A stretch of 64,000 nucleotides of DNA. Origin: Cololabis saira. Taxonomy: Eukaryota > Chordata > Actinopteri > Beloniformes > Belonidae. Where the stretch lies: the NCBI RefSeq assembly GCF_033807715.1, contig NC_084596.1:37162879-37226878 (forward strand), read 5' to 3'. The notes below the pieces were generated by a model, which saw nothing but the letters and a program-made list of their open reading frames with translations, was not told where the DNA came from and did not search any database. Position numbers and translations under genes: made by a program. This document shows positions 55,701-64,000 of the stretch, piece after piece. The first letter of the stretch is position 1. Every line of letters starts with the position of its first letter.

Positions 55701-57670
55701 TCATTACTCAGGTAGAAATATAGATACTAGAGTTTAAAAATACTCCTGTAGAAGTTGAAGTATCAACTCAAGTTTTTTACTCAAGTAAAAGTATAAAAGT
55801 ACTGGTTTCAAAACTACTTAAAGTATAAAAGTAAAAGTAATGTAAGGGGAAAAAAGCCATTAAGGACAAAAGCCATTGAAAATGAATGCATCTTAGTATA
55901 ATGCAAATATATTAAAGAACCATATATGTGTACTATTGAGCATTAACATGTGTTTCAGAGAGCAGGAGATATGATGACTAGTTGCCTATAAGTATTGTAA
56001 TGTTGCAAAAAGTCAAACTTCAGAGGCATGTTATCATTTATCCTAACCTTTATTGGAATGTACATCCAAGTTTAGTTGCAGGAATCTGAGGGAACGGATG
56101 TAAGAACAAAACTGGACAAGAACATCTGAAACAACCACAACCAAATTCACTCTATCCGGATGGAGCAATTTAACTGGATAGTTTTTTTTTTAAAGGCCGA
56201 AATGAAATAGAGTAACAAGGCCCTTTTTAAAATGTAAGGGGTAAAAAGTACAGATAATTGCGTGAAAATGTAAGGAGTAAAAGTAAAAAGTCGTCTGAAA
56301 AATAATTACTCCAGTGAAGTATAGATAACCAAAATTTCTACTTAAATAAGGTAATGAAGTATTTGTACTTTGTTACTTGACACCTCTGAGTAAGAGCTAT
56401 TGCTGGAATGGACAAGGTTTTACTTCTACAGCAGAATGACAGAAATGCTTCTGATGGTGCATTTGATGATTTGCAGTTGGGACACAAAGGGTTGAAAAGA
56501 CCCAAAACAAAAGAAGTGAACTTATGTAATCAACATACAAAACATTAAACAAAGTTGTGGTAGGATTTATTAGCTCTTTTCTATCCTAAGTGAGCTAGAA
56601 CGTATATCCGGTTAAGTAAAAAGCTCACACTTCAGAGGTACAGTGAATGCAGCATGGTTTGAAGTCGTGCCTAGGGACGTCGGTGAGGCAGCAGATATAA
56701 TTTGACTCCAAAGTGATTCTTTACTGTAACAGAACCTTGAAAATCTTAATGGTTCGCATAATGAGATATTTTCCAAACATAGACAGCCAAAAATAGTAAC
56801 AGGGTTTTCTTTCCTCCAGAGTTTTATGTACTGTATGCTCTCCGACTAAGTGCATATTCTTAATTGTATTCACATGAAGATGTTCTTCTGGGCGGAGATA
56901 TCAACATCAAAGTGTCTCTGAAGGGCTTCCCCACCCCGGTCACCTCTGCTCTGACCGTACCCAGTCCTCCGGGGGGCGACGGATACCAGTTCTTCGTCTT
57001 CGTTGGACGTAAGAGCTTTCTATTTATTCACATTCAGAAGCCACTGCAGTATAAATTACAAGATACCTGAGCTACTGCTAAATTTACCTGGTGGTTTATG
57101 TGACACAACACAAAGAAGATCGTTGAGAAAAAGCTGTAAAATCCCACCATACGCTGCCTTCTCATAGCTACACAGCAGGCAGTTACATTATTGGTTAATA
57201 TTTTTGCAAAACCACAAATTAAAGAAGAAAAAATTGGATGGACTCCCAGGTGGGCCCAAACATAACGCTGCATGACTTTAATTGTTGCTCTGTATCTTGT
57301 GGTAATAATAAGTAATAATGTGTTTTCTAACACTTTAATCATATCAGCTTCATCAGGTAAAATGTTAACTGCCTTTTTTCCTGTTATTATGTGTAATTTG
57401 ACAAATGAAGTTCATCTGATTTCAACATTTCTTAAAAACTCTCCGTCCTCTCTTCCAGCGCTCGTCTTCAGGGTGCAGATTTCAGGTGACCTGCCTGCTC
57501 TGGCCAACCCTGACGCGTATGACGGCTTCTCCCCCCTGCCCCTCTACGACCCCGCTGCCGCGCCGGCCGACCCCGCCAGCCTGGCCGGTCAGAACCGGGA
57601 CTCCCCCTATCCAGCCAACGACTCCCCCTATCCAGCCAACTCCATCAAATTCTGGCTGCGCTGTCCCTAG
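49722..57670 (+). CDS. prg4: Proteoglycan 4 (lubricin-like), 16 coding exons, complete
   Basis: Exons: 49722-49797, 50080-50196, 51116-51229, 51343-51402, 51628-51699, 52083-52175, 52271-52393, 52763-52858, 52941-53108, 53267-53368, 53444-53524, 53702-53841, 54595-54754, 55358-55465, 56880-57008, 57459-57670. They sum to 1,851 bases, 616 residues and a stop, with phases matching throughout. The domain order is signal peptide (1 to about 23), two somatomedin B domains (about 27-102), a linker (103-340), a hemopexin-like domain (about 341-480) and a C-terminal part ending WLRCP. Two SMB domains plus hemopexin define PRG4 against vitronectin, which has one. The protein is secreted and lubricates and protects tissue surfaces. 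The start is the first of three near ATGs (49722, 49731, 49737), all before the hydrophobic core. The long Thr/Pro-rich mucin domain of mammals is missing. The a or b paralogue is not resolved. Confidence 0.93.
50080..50196 (+). CDS. prg4: prg4 exon: somatomedin B domain 1
   Basis: It encodes GSCLGRCGELFLRGQQCSCD and GCLQHGECCTDFQDTC. All eight cysteines of the SMB fold are present in the normal spacing. The exon is a symmetric phase 1-1 module. Confidence 0.95.
51116..51229 (+). CDS. prg4: prg4 exon: somatomedin B domain 2
   Basis: It encodes AQSCLGRCGEAFKRGQLCEC and DPACIRFNTCCHDYQQQC, again with eight cysteines. It is close in sequence to domain 1 and also phase 1-1, as expected for an old exon duplication shared by PRG4 family members. 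Confidence 0.95.
51343..51699 (+). CDS. prg4: prg4 linker exons 4-5: Ser-rich and basic cluster
   Basis: Exons 51343-51402 and 51628-51699 are phase 1-1. The second encodes RNQKSRKSGKGRKKSNSESE, a dense basic cluster followed by acid, similar in character to heparin-binding segments. This is where the giant mucin exon lies in mammals; here there are only 44 residues. Confidence 0.88.
52083..52393 (+). CDS. prg4: prg4 linker module, first copy (2 exons)
   Basis: Exons 52083-52175 and 52271-52393 encode DSFGLQNPLTDGYSGPAQPA and LSLPGNPSTPGAAD with RQGAGPA at the end. Both are phase 1-1. The pair and its introns recur 680 bases downstream. Confidence 0.88.
52763..53108 (+). CDS. prg4: prg4 linker module, second copy (2 exons)
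   Basis: Exons 52763-52858 and 52941-53108 encode DSFGLQNPLTDGYSGPAYPA and a longer second part with LASGASGNPSTPGAADGKLN and EGAGPAGPTY. Introns are as similar as exons, so the duplication is segmental. The second exon has about 45 extra bases, including SIALTLASGA. Confidence 0.88.
53267..54754 (+). CDS. prg4: prg4 hemopexin-like domain, first four exons
   Basis: Exons 53267-53368, 53444-53524, 53702-53841 and 54595-54754. Features include DLCSDSPIIGLVVLSNGSIL, KGDKFWSVDP, GVPSPIDAVFTRPNCNKNIY, GDQIWALG and PGYPKPLASEFPGLTGTIKA. These are successive beta-propeller blades, with the W/F-x-x positions and the Cys that pairs with the C-terminal CP in PRG4 (family knowledge). The junction 53841/54595 is phase 0, unlike the others. 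Confidence 0.93.
54894..55260. mobile_element. Foldback MITE, copy C, in prg4 intron
   Basis: Ends CAGGACTGTCTCAGAAAATT and the inverse lie between TA dinucleotides (54892-54893 and 55261-55262), with the same long palindrome as copy B at 40617-40978. It is nearly full length at 367 bases. Confidence 0.93.
55358..57670 (+). CDS. prg4: prg4 C-terminal exons
   Basis: Exons 55358-55465, 56880-57008 and 57459-57670. They encode GDVMQKFTYPRG, a basic KAKPKGKASSLKKLTDRLK, then INIKVSLKGFPTPVTSALTV, GGDGYQFFVFVG and a Pro/Ala/Asp-rich insert with a repeated DSPYPAN, ending SIKFWLRCP and TAG (57668-57670). VSLKGFPTPVTSAL corresponds to VSILWRGLPNVVTSAI of human PRG4 as I recall it. Confidence 0.92.
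55677..56388 (+). mobile_element. Tol2-like non-autonomous hAT element (712 bp), copy 2, in prg4 intron
   Basis: Ends CAGAGGTGTCAAAAGTATTC and TTGACACCTCTG with an exact 8-bp duplication AGTAAGAG (55669-55676 and 56389-56396). It has the same length as the inverted copy at 25533-26244. It lies in the intron between exons 55358-55465 and 56880-57008. Confidence 0.95.
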
Positions 57671-58460
57671 ACGCATCTTCAAGCGCGGAAAGATGCCACG
57701 TTCTGCTTCAGTATGAACACAAAACCTATGTTAAAAGTGCTTTTGCTTAAGCTTTTACTAATACAGTGACATCATAGCATATAAACACTGAAAGTGTCAT
57801 CTACTGTATCTACAGTGAGAAATCTTAACAAGCCCGTCCTCCATCACACACACGGCCCACCCTGAACGTTTCAGGGGGAGATTAAAATTCGTACATGACC
57901 GGTAATGTTTGTCCGACTTTAATCCAGTGACCGAGAGGAAAGTGTCTACCGTAATTAATCATTTAATGTCAGCTTTGATCCCTGTCAATATTTGGAAGTT
58001 AAATTACCTAAATTGGGATCAAATTACAAAGAAAATGCACGTACTAGAATCAATAAAACAAAACCCAATATGACTGCTACTTGTTATTTTCATTTCGTAA
58101 TTAAAACAACAGCCCGAACATTAAATGATAAATGCAGGACTCTTCTTGTGAACATGTGAAACAAAACTCACTGGATTTGACCAAAAGTGTAAATTTCACA
58201 ACTCAAAAACCGTCATATCTCTCCTGTAATTACAAGTATTGATCCCCTGAGTTTGTGACCTCAGTTGGTGACATCATCCTTAGGTCCACCCCCTTCTTCC
58301 CATTATCCTCCCCTTCTCTTTGAGAGAAAATCTCTAAAATGAGCAATTTAAATGTAATGACTGAGCTTATCAGTTTGGTGTCACATTATTATGTAATGTC
58401 CATGTTGTTTCTGTCATACACTGCTTAGTGCTCTTCAATAAACTTCTTGATCATTAAACC
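57671..58460 (+). other. prg4 3' untranslated region with poly-A signal
   Basis: A canonical AATAAA is at 58437-58442, and an earlier one is near 58051-58056. No coding signal is seen. The end about 15-25 bases after the later signal is inferred. Confidence 0.65.
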
Positions 58461-59744
58461 CTCTGAGTGACTGGATTCTGTTGACTTTGAGCTGATGTAA
58501 AGTCCTGCCTGATTCACCAGGACATGGATGTTTTTCCAGGTTTTTGGACTTGTCTAGATTGTGATAAATTATTCCATATAAAGAGGTGTTTTTTTTTATT
58601 TCAATGCAACAAAAAACCCAACTAACCAAACAAAACACAACAATATTGCACTGCAAGACATGTAGTTATAAAGGCATTTACCCAGAAAGACTGTTTCTAA
58701 TTCAAATTGTAGCAAACATCTGAAATTGGTGTACAGCTTTGTGCTACGACAGGAATGTAAATTTGGACAGAAATGAATTTCAATAATCCATCAGCTTTTA
58801 TCATATAAGAAAGCATATACAGCACCAAATCTTTTTAACACACACGGCAAACACGCTCAGTTTTATTCTTAAGGAGGCATATTCCTTCTGTCTACATCTG
58901 AGCCACGGCCAGATGTAAGTGATCCCCCTCTTAGCCACATAAGTGGAAGTCATAAATGGAGATAAAGGAGGAGATGGTTGATGCTCCCCTGAGCTGGGAT
59001 GGTGAGGTCACATGACCCAACAAATCTGATCAGCTCGGTTATTTTCAGACCTGAGAAGCCCAGAGCACATTTACAGGATTGTGTTATGTTTGCATTTTTG
59101 AGATGGGAGTCACTTTAGCCACTCAAAGATATCACCTGTGACGCATACAAAGTGATTTTTATTTTCTACGTTACTTGGCTCTTGGCTGTTATTGGTGGTG
59201 CTGTATCAGCTGCTGTCCCGTTTACTTCACGTCTGCCTGGCTCTCAAATGAAGATCCAGTGCCGGGGCTGAAAACTAACGCGTGTGGTCAGAGGAGGCTC
59301 GAGACCTCTGAACACGTGCTGATCTCGCATCTTCCTCTCATTACATCCGCCATATGAAAACCAATGTCAGCGATTAGCTAGTTAGAGAAGCATGTAATCC
59401 AACTCTTACTTGATAAGTAATCAGTTACAACACAAAGTAACTGATGTTCTTTTGCTGACTGCTGGATAGAGAAAAGACTTTGAGTTGTTCATTTATTTTC
59501 CTCCTGCTCTGTAAGCTTCAAAAAGCTGAGTTTAATAAATTTTCAGCGTGAGATACATTACCGCCTGATCATTTAAGCGCCAAGACTCCCACGACACTAC
59601 GTACTTGTCTTAAAGTCACGCTATGTAGCAACTCTGAGCACACAGGGGCATCAGATCAAATTAAAACCAGTGACAATACTGTAATCAGTGGGGACGGTCC
59701 GGCACAATAATATCAATGATACCAGTTTGTCCCACAAAGTCATT

Positions 59745-60565
59745 GGGCCAAATCCACAAAGAATAGATTGCGCTCGCAAATAGCGCTGTGAATTGCGCCG
59801 CATTTGCGCCCGCAATTTGTGCCCGCAATTTGCGCCCGCAATTTGCCCCGCTTTAAGGTCCTATTCACAAAAGATTTTGCTCTAATGATATGCCGGCGCA
59901 AACACGCCCATAAAGTTTTGCAGCTGAGTGCAATTTTCCCTCGTCTGAGTAAGTGAGCGGAGCTGTTTCCAGTGTTCTCCATATTCCAGCACACAGATTG
60001 GTCCATAATGAAAACTGCAGAGAGCACAACAGCCTCAACTTTCACGTATTTGTACTTCTCTAGTATTTCGCATGTATGACATAAGCTAATGAAATGTCAA
60101 ATGTTAAGAGGCTGTGCGCATTTACGCACAAGGCACAGCACCAGTAACTTCATTAACACTGGATCGGGATCAGATCAGGATTCATGTTATGTGTTTTGCT
60201 ACACACACCTACAGGTCAGCTGTTAAACACACACATTCTAGATTTATATGTCTATATGGTGGAATTGTTTGTAATAAAGCAGCCCCTTATGTATGGATGA
60301 ATCCTGAGCTCCGTCCTGTTACTTTTATTTTTAAATCCGAGATAAGTCCACAACCCCACTTGATCTGACTGTGTACAGTCATGTCTGACTGTAGATTTCA
60401 GCCTTAATATCATTCAGTATCACACAGGTTTGAATGATATTGAAGAGAAACAGAGCCGCAGGGGGAGTGAGGAGTGAGTTTGCGCGCAGTTAATACACGC
60501 TTCGAAAAGACGGTATTTGCTCCACTATTTTTGCGTGTGGCAAATAGCGCTGGCCTGACGAGGAG
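59745..60565. repeat. Repeat block with tandem GCGCCCGCAATTT units
   Basis: Three to four copies of a unit like GCGCCCGCAATTTG occur at about 59795-59850, and 'gcaaatagcgctg' appears both at 59775 and, related, at 60540. This suggests a transposon about 0.8 kb long whose ends I cannot define. The open frames here are not gene-like. Confidence 0.4.
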
Positions 60566-60847
60566 GACATGACATTTATATCTGTAAAAAATGTTATAAT
60601 GCAAACTGTAGATGCTGCAAGGTAAAAGCTGAAGGTCCACAGAGTAAAAACCTACAATAAAGAGTGTGAGTGACTGTCGTCCCTGTTCTAAGTAGCCGTC
60701 CACTTGTCTCATCGAGCTAAATGTCTCTGCAGGGAAGAAAAATCACTGATGAAAACTTCAAATAAGCCAACTTCCAAGTAAAGTAAGTAAAAAAAAAAGG
60801 GATGTCGGGGGAAAGGCCCTCAACGATGACCGAGTCTGGGTTGTTCA

Positions 60848-60969
60848 TCATCCTTGGACGGCGTACTTGATGCCCAAGGCCTCCCCAGACATCCTGCTGA
60901 ACCGGTCCTGGACCTGCTCGTGCAGTGTGTCGTCCACGTCCATCCTGGACAGCTTGGACTCCGTGCAAT
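60848..60969 (-). CDS. Possible minus-strand terminal exon, unassigned
   Basis: On the minus strand a CCAG acceptor after a C/T-rich tract opens a frame encoding [20 protein letters not shown], then [19 protein letters not shown] and TGA. The composition is gene-like: GC-rich, amphipathic and charged, in an AT-rich area. I do not recognise the protein and see no other exon of it, so it may be a retained piece of a gene outside the window, an exon remnant or chance. Confidence 0.3.
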
Positions 60970-61532
60970 CTGGAGACCGGAGACAGGATGTGTGCTTCAG
61001 GAAGACTTCAGCCGGGGAAGAGGAGATCATGTGTTTATTGATTAAAATAAAAAAGTCAGGCTCTCATATTTAGTGTTTGGCCTGATTTCAATGAGTGACC
61101 ACAAAATGATCTTCAATGCAGTAAGTCTGATTTTTAAGTTCTGGAAGCATATACTGTATTTAAAGCACGCTTAAAATCCTTCAGTTTTCTGGGTTGCAAC
61201 GTCAGACAACGTTAGATGACTAATTATGTAGTGCTTGCAAGCAACCATCATCCAACATCTAGTCAACGTCACCTTAAAGTTTGAATGACCTGACTGTTTT
61301 ATTGCGCTTTATATGTTTTATCATGTGCTTTATAATGCAGTGCACCTCATGGTTCTCAAAATATGGTATTCACCGATGCTCAGGTTAATTAATCACCATC
61401 AATACTTTTCCCTCAATGACAGGTTTCATATCCTGTTTGTCATCCAAATAAACACACAAATAAATCTCCACTCATTTGATGAAATCAGCCCCACAATCAA
61501 GTAAATATCAACAGTGAAACAACATCCATACG

Positions 61533-62307
61533 CAGTACTCGAGTTGTAAAACAAAAATCAGGGGGGATAGTGGATTTTATCATTATCATTGGATTTTATA
61601 TTTTATGGGGACAGATCATTTGTGCTGATTACAAATAATATAATATATTACAAATAATAGCAGTGACCAAAACACCTGCAGAAATACTGCAGGAATGACA
61701 TAGCAGCAGTTAAATGCAGCCTTCTGTAAGCTTTAAATATCCACTGGGCTTACATCAAATACATCAAAACACAACAATAAAAAACACTTTTCTGAACTTA
61801 TCAATATGACTCTGTCCTTCACAGGATAAGTAAAATGAATCACTGCAAAAACTCAAAATCTTAACAAGAATATTTGTCTTATTTCTAGTTAAAATGTCTC
61901 ATTTTAGTAAAAACATCTCATTACACTTAAAACAAGACTCATCACTGGAAAAAACAACAATTTTCACCTGTTTCAAGTAGATTTTCACTTGAAATAAGTA
62001 GAAAAATCTGCCAGTGGAACAAGATTTTTTTGCTTGTAATGAGAAGATAAATCTTGTCCCACTGGCAGATTTTCCTACTTATTTCAAGTGAAAATTTACT
62101 TGAAACAGGTAAAAATTGTCACATTTTTCTCGTGTTATTTTTCTGGTGATGACTCTAAATGTTGAAATAGCAGTAAAACCACTTTCATTGATGAAATGAC
62201 ATTAGGGATGAAAAGGGGGATGGCAGTTTTACAGGGGGGATGATTTGGACCGTTTTTATTTCAGGGGGGAAGCCATCCCCCCTCATCCCCCCTCATCTCG
62301 AGTACTG
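61533..62307 (+). mobile_element. hAT family (CAGTACTCGAG termini), copy 3
   Basis: Ends CAGTACTCGAGTTGTAAAAC and ATCTCGAGTACTG with an exact 8-bp duplication TCCATACG (61525-61532 and 62308-62315). It is the least decayed of three copies in the window. It holds the palindrome around TCTGCCAGTGG and the GGGGGGAT runs near both ends. Confidence 0.95.
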
Positions 62308-62340
62308 TCCATACGGGAACATATTCCCCCATTTGGGAGG

Positions 62341-62595
62341 ATGTATGTTTGTGTGACGCTGAGCTGTGGAGTCACTGGAGTTCACTGTAACTCTCTGTGT
62401 TACCAGAAGTTTGACAAACATTTGTACACGAGACTAAATGCTCCTGAAATGATTGATGGAGAGATGCAGCACTTCATGTCTGATTTTGGAGGGAGAATAT
62501 CAGAGGGTCAACTATCCTGTTACGTCACAAACTTCACTCAAGAAACGCCGCATCTGCAATATTGTGCTGCAAAAACCACAAGTATTGTCTGCTGA
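62341..62595 (+). pseudogene. Degenerate immunoglobulin-V-like fragment
   Basis: The frame reads VTLSCGVTG, then LCYQKFDKHLYTRLNAPEMI, then LSCYVTNFTQETPHLQYCAA and a stop. The spacing Cys - (W)YQK - YCAA is that of an Ig or TCR variable domain; YQK-D-TR is closest in style to TCR gamma V segments. The core Trp is replaced (CYQK), no leader exon is seen, and no clear recombination signal follows. If real, it is a relic. Confidence 0.35.
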
Positions 62596-63036
62596 GTTAC
62601 TGGGGGGTCTGGTCTGGTTTGATTTAAACCTGCATGTCTGAACATCATAAACATTTACTGTAAATAGCAGTGAAAGATATGATCAGTATTTCAGCGTAAA
62701 ACTCTGATCGATGTCATCAATCACTAAATAAAAGGAAAATAAATCCAGTTTCACCATCAAAGTAATGTGAATATCAAACATTCCTCCAAGTTCAGAGAGA
62801 ATGTCCATGTGTGTGAATCCTCCGTTATAATGACATGTTTATGAACCTCATGTCTGCATGTGAAAGATCTCATTTGGTGCTTTTAACATGTGTTACATTT
62901 TTAATATCTTTAAAATCTGTAAAGGTTCAAATCACATTTATTGACATCTTCATCTCATGGATTATTGTTAAAAGCTAACTTGTGTTTGTTCAGTGGTGGG
63001 TGTTGCATCATAAGGAGGTTCAGCGGTCACAAAGGC

Positions 63037-63049
63037 GAACATTCTAGAA
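63037..63049 (+). promoter_or_regulatory. Heat-shock element (three perfect inverted nGAAn units)
   Basis: GAACATTCTAGAA fits GAAnnTTCnnGAA exactly, the minimum functional site for a heat-shock-factor trimer. It ends 9 bases before a TATA box, a very proximal position. Confidence 0.7.
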
Positions 63050-63058
63050 TCCGGTCCC

Positions 63059-63066
63059 TATAAATA
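63059..63066 (+). promoter_or_regulatory. TATA box of coiled-coil gene
   Basis: TATAAATA lies 168 bases before the start codon at 63234. Transcription would begin near 63090, giving a 5' UTR of about 145 bases. Confidence 0.7.
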
Positions 63067-63233
63067 CCAGCATGGAACTCTGCACTGATCTGTAGTATCT
63101 TGTACCTTCAAGACGCTGCCTGTCGCGAGCTTCTCTGGTGAAAACGACGTCTAAGACTCAGAAAACACCACAGAAAACGCTTCAGAACCTCTCACGAACA
63201 ATTGATCCACTTCCTTCTGTGCACGTTGTTGAA

Positions 63234-64000
63234 ATGGCTTTTAGAGGACGTCCAACAACGAGACCGGGATTTGTGAGCTCTGCCAACGACAGCGCTCAAT
63301 CCCAGGTCTCGGACGGTCTCGGCCCACTCCAAATGGAGGAAGAAGACTGCAAAGCAGAAAACGATTTCCTGTCCGACTACAACAACAAGCTCCATCTTAA
63401 AGTTGTTGAGCTTGAGGAGGAATTGAGCATATTTTTGATGATAAACCAGAACCTGTACTCACAAAGAACTGAGCTGGAAAAGCAGGTCCAGCAGCTGCAG
63501 GAGGAGAATAAGGCCCTCAGCCAGACAAAGAGAAACAACAAGAATCTGGGCCTTAAAGTTGTTGAACTGGAAGAGCAGGTCCAGCAGCTGCAGGAGGAGA
63601 ACAAAGCCCTCCGTGAGACAAATAAAAAACTGTCCAAAATGGAGATTAACCATGATGAAAAGATGAAACAGGCAAGATCGTGGTTAAAGCTGAAGGAGGC
63701 TGTAACGCAACTGAAAACTGAAAAACAGCTGTTGAAGGAAAAGGAGGAAGAGGTTGCAAATGAAAAAAGGATACTGGAAGAAAGTAAGAAGCAGTATCGG
63801 GGGATGACATCCAAAGTAGAGAATGATGAGAACATCCTCAAAGAGAAACAGCAAGGTTTGGAGGAAGAGATGAGGAAAGTTACTGAGAAGAACAGAGACC
63901 TCCAAAAACAGAAAGATGAACTGGAAAATGAGAAAAAGAAAGTGGAAGAGGTCAAAAGACAGGCTGAAGAAATGAAACAAGCAATCGAGAGGGAAATGGA
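63234..64000 (+). CDS. Coiled-coil protein, 5' part, open to window end
   Basis: From ATG at 63234 the frame is open for 255 codons and continues off the window. The first 35 or so residues are non-helical (MAFRGRPTTRPGFVSSANDS); from about residue 40 it is Lys/Glu/Leu-rich with heptad spacing, a long parallel coiled coil. VELEEQVQQLQEENKAL appears twice with a 93-base offset (63481 and 63574). No intron signal interrupts it. I cannot assign a family; similar low-complexity coiled coils are often labelled golgin- or trichohyalin-like, which would mean little here. Upstream are a TATA box and a heat-shock element. The Ser/Phe-rich open frame on the other strand (63377-63955) is its shadow. Confidence 0.75.
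   Translation, partial: MAFRGRPTTRPGFVSSANDSAQSQVSDGLGPLQMEEEDCKAENDFLSDYNNKLHLKVVELEEELSIFLMINQNLYSQRTELEKQVQQLQEENKALSQTKRNNKNLGLKVVELEEQVQQLQEENKALRETNKKLSKMEINHDEKMKQARSWLKLKEAVTQLKTEKQLLKEKEEEVANEKRILEESKKQYRGMTSKVENDENILKEKQQGLEEEMRKVTEKNRDLQKQKDELENEKKKVEEVKRQAEEMKQAIEREM

Noticed and set aside
49541..57670. Vitronectin as the identity of the second gene
   Set aside because: Vitronectin has a single somatomedin B domain and an RGD; this gene has two SMB domains and the PRG4-type C terminus (SLKGFPTPVTSAL...RCP).
57482..57682. Gly/Val-rich minus-strand frame
   Set aside because: It is antisense to the Pro/Ala-rich C terminus of prg4.
63377..63955. 192-codon Ser/Phe-rich frame on the minus strand
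   Set aside because: It is the antisense shadow of the Lys/Glu-rich coiled-coil gene; it has no splice or promoter context of its own.

Overview
The window is vertebrate nuclear DNA, almost certainly from a ray-finned (teleost) fish. Genes are split into short exons with GT-AG introns. Introns and spacers are full of repeats typical of teleosts: hAT elements with 8-bp target duplications, TA-flanked palindromic MITEs, Tc1-like remnants, 5'-truncated non-LTR retrotransposons and (CA)n tracts. Nothing prokaryotic, such as operons or CRISPR arrays, is present.

Region 1 (1 to about 40.5 kb, + strand) is the 3' half of a delta-catenin gene, ctnnd2. Eleven coding exons (7489-38030) join in frame and encode the last 581 residues: the C-terminal part of the armadillo domain, a lysine-rich insert, and the cytoplasmic tail ending in the PDZ ligand DSWV. 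The first 7.5 kb is the intron upstream of the first exon seen; the 5' half of the gene lies outside the window. A long 3' UTR follows the stop.

Region 2 (about 40.6-49.5 kb) is an intergenic transposon graveyard. It holds a foldback MITE, a decayed minus-strand LINE split by another repeat, a second LINE 3' end, a three-level nested insertion (45.68-47.69 kb) and a hAT element with a perfect target duplication.

Region 3 (49.54-58.45 kb, + strand) is a complete prg4 (proteoglycan 4/lubricin) gene of 16 coding exons and 616 residues. It has a signal peptide, two somatomedin B domains, a short linker in place of the long mucin domain of mammals, and a hemopexin-like domain. Two linker exons have been duplicated in tandem together with their introns (680-bp unit).

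Region 4 (58.45-64 kb) holds repeats, a possible minus-strand terminal exon, a decayed immunoglobulin-V-like fragment, and at 63.23 kb the start of a long uninterrupted coiled-coil ORF that runs off the window. That ORF sits behind a TATA box and a perfect three-unit heat-shock element.

The genes do not form a pathway: ctnnd2 is a neuronal junction and synapse adaptor, and prg4 is a secreted lubricating glycoprotein. Most unusual structures here come from transposons and local duplication.
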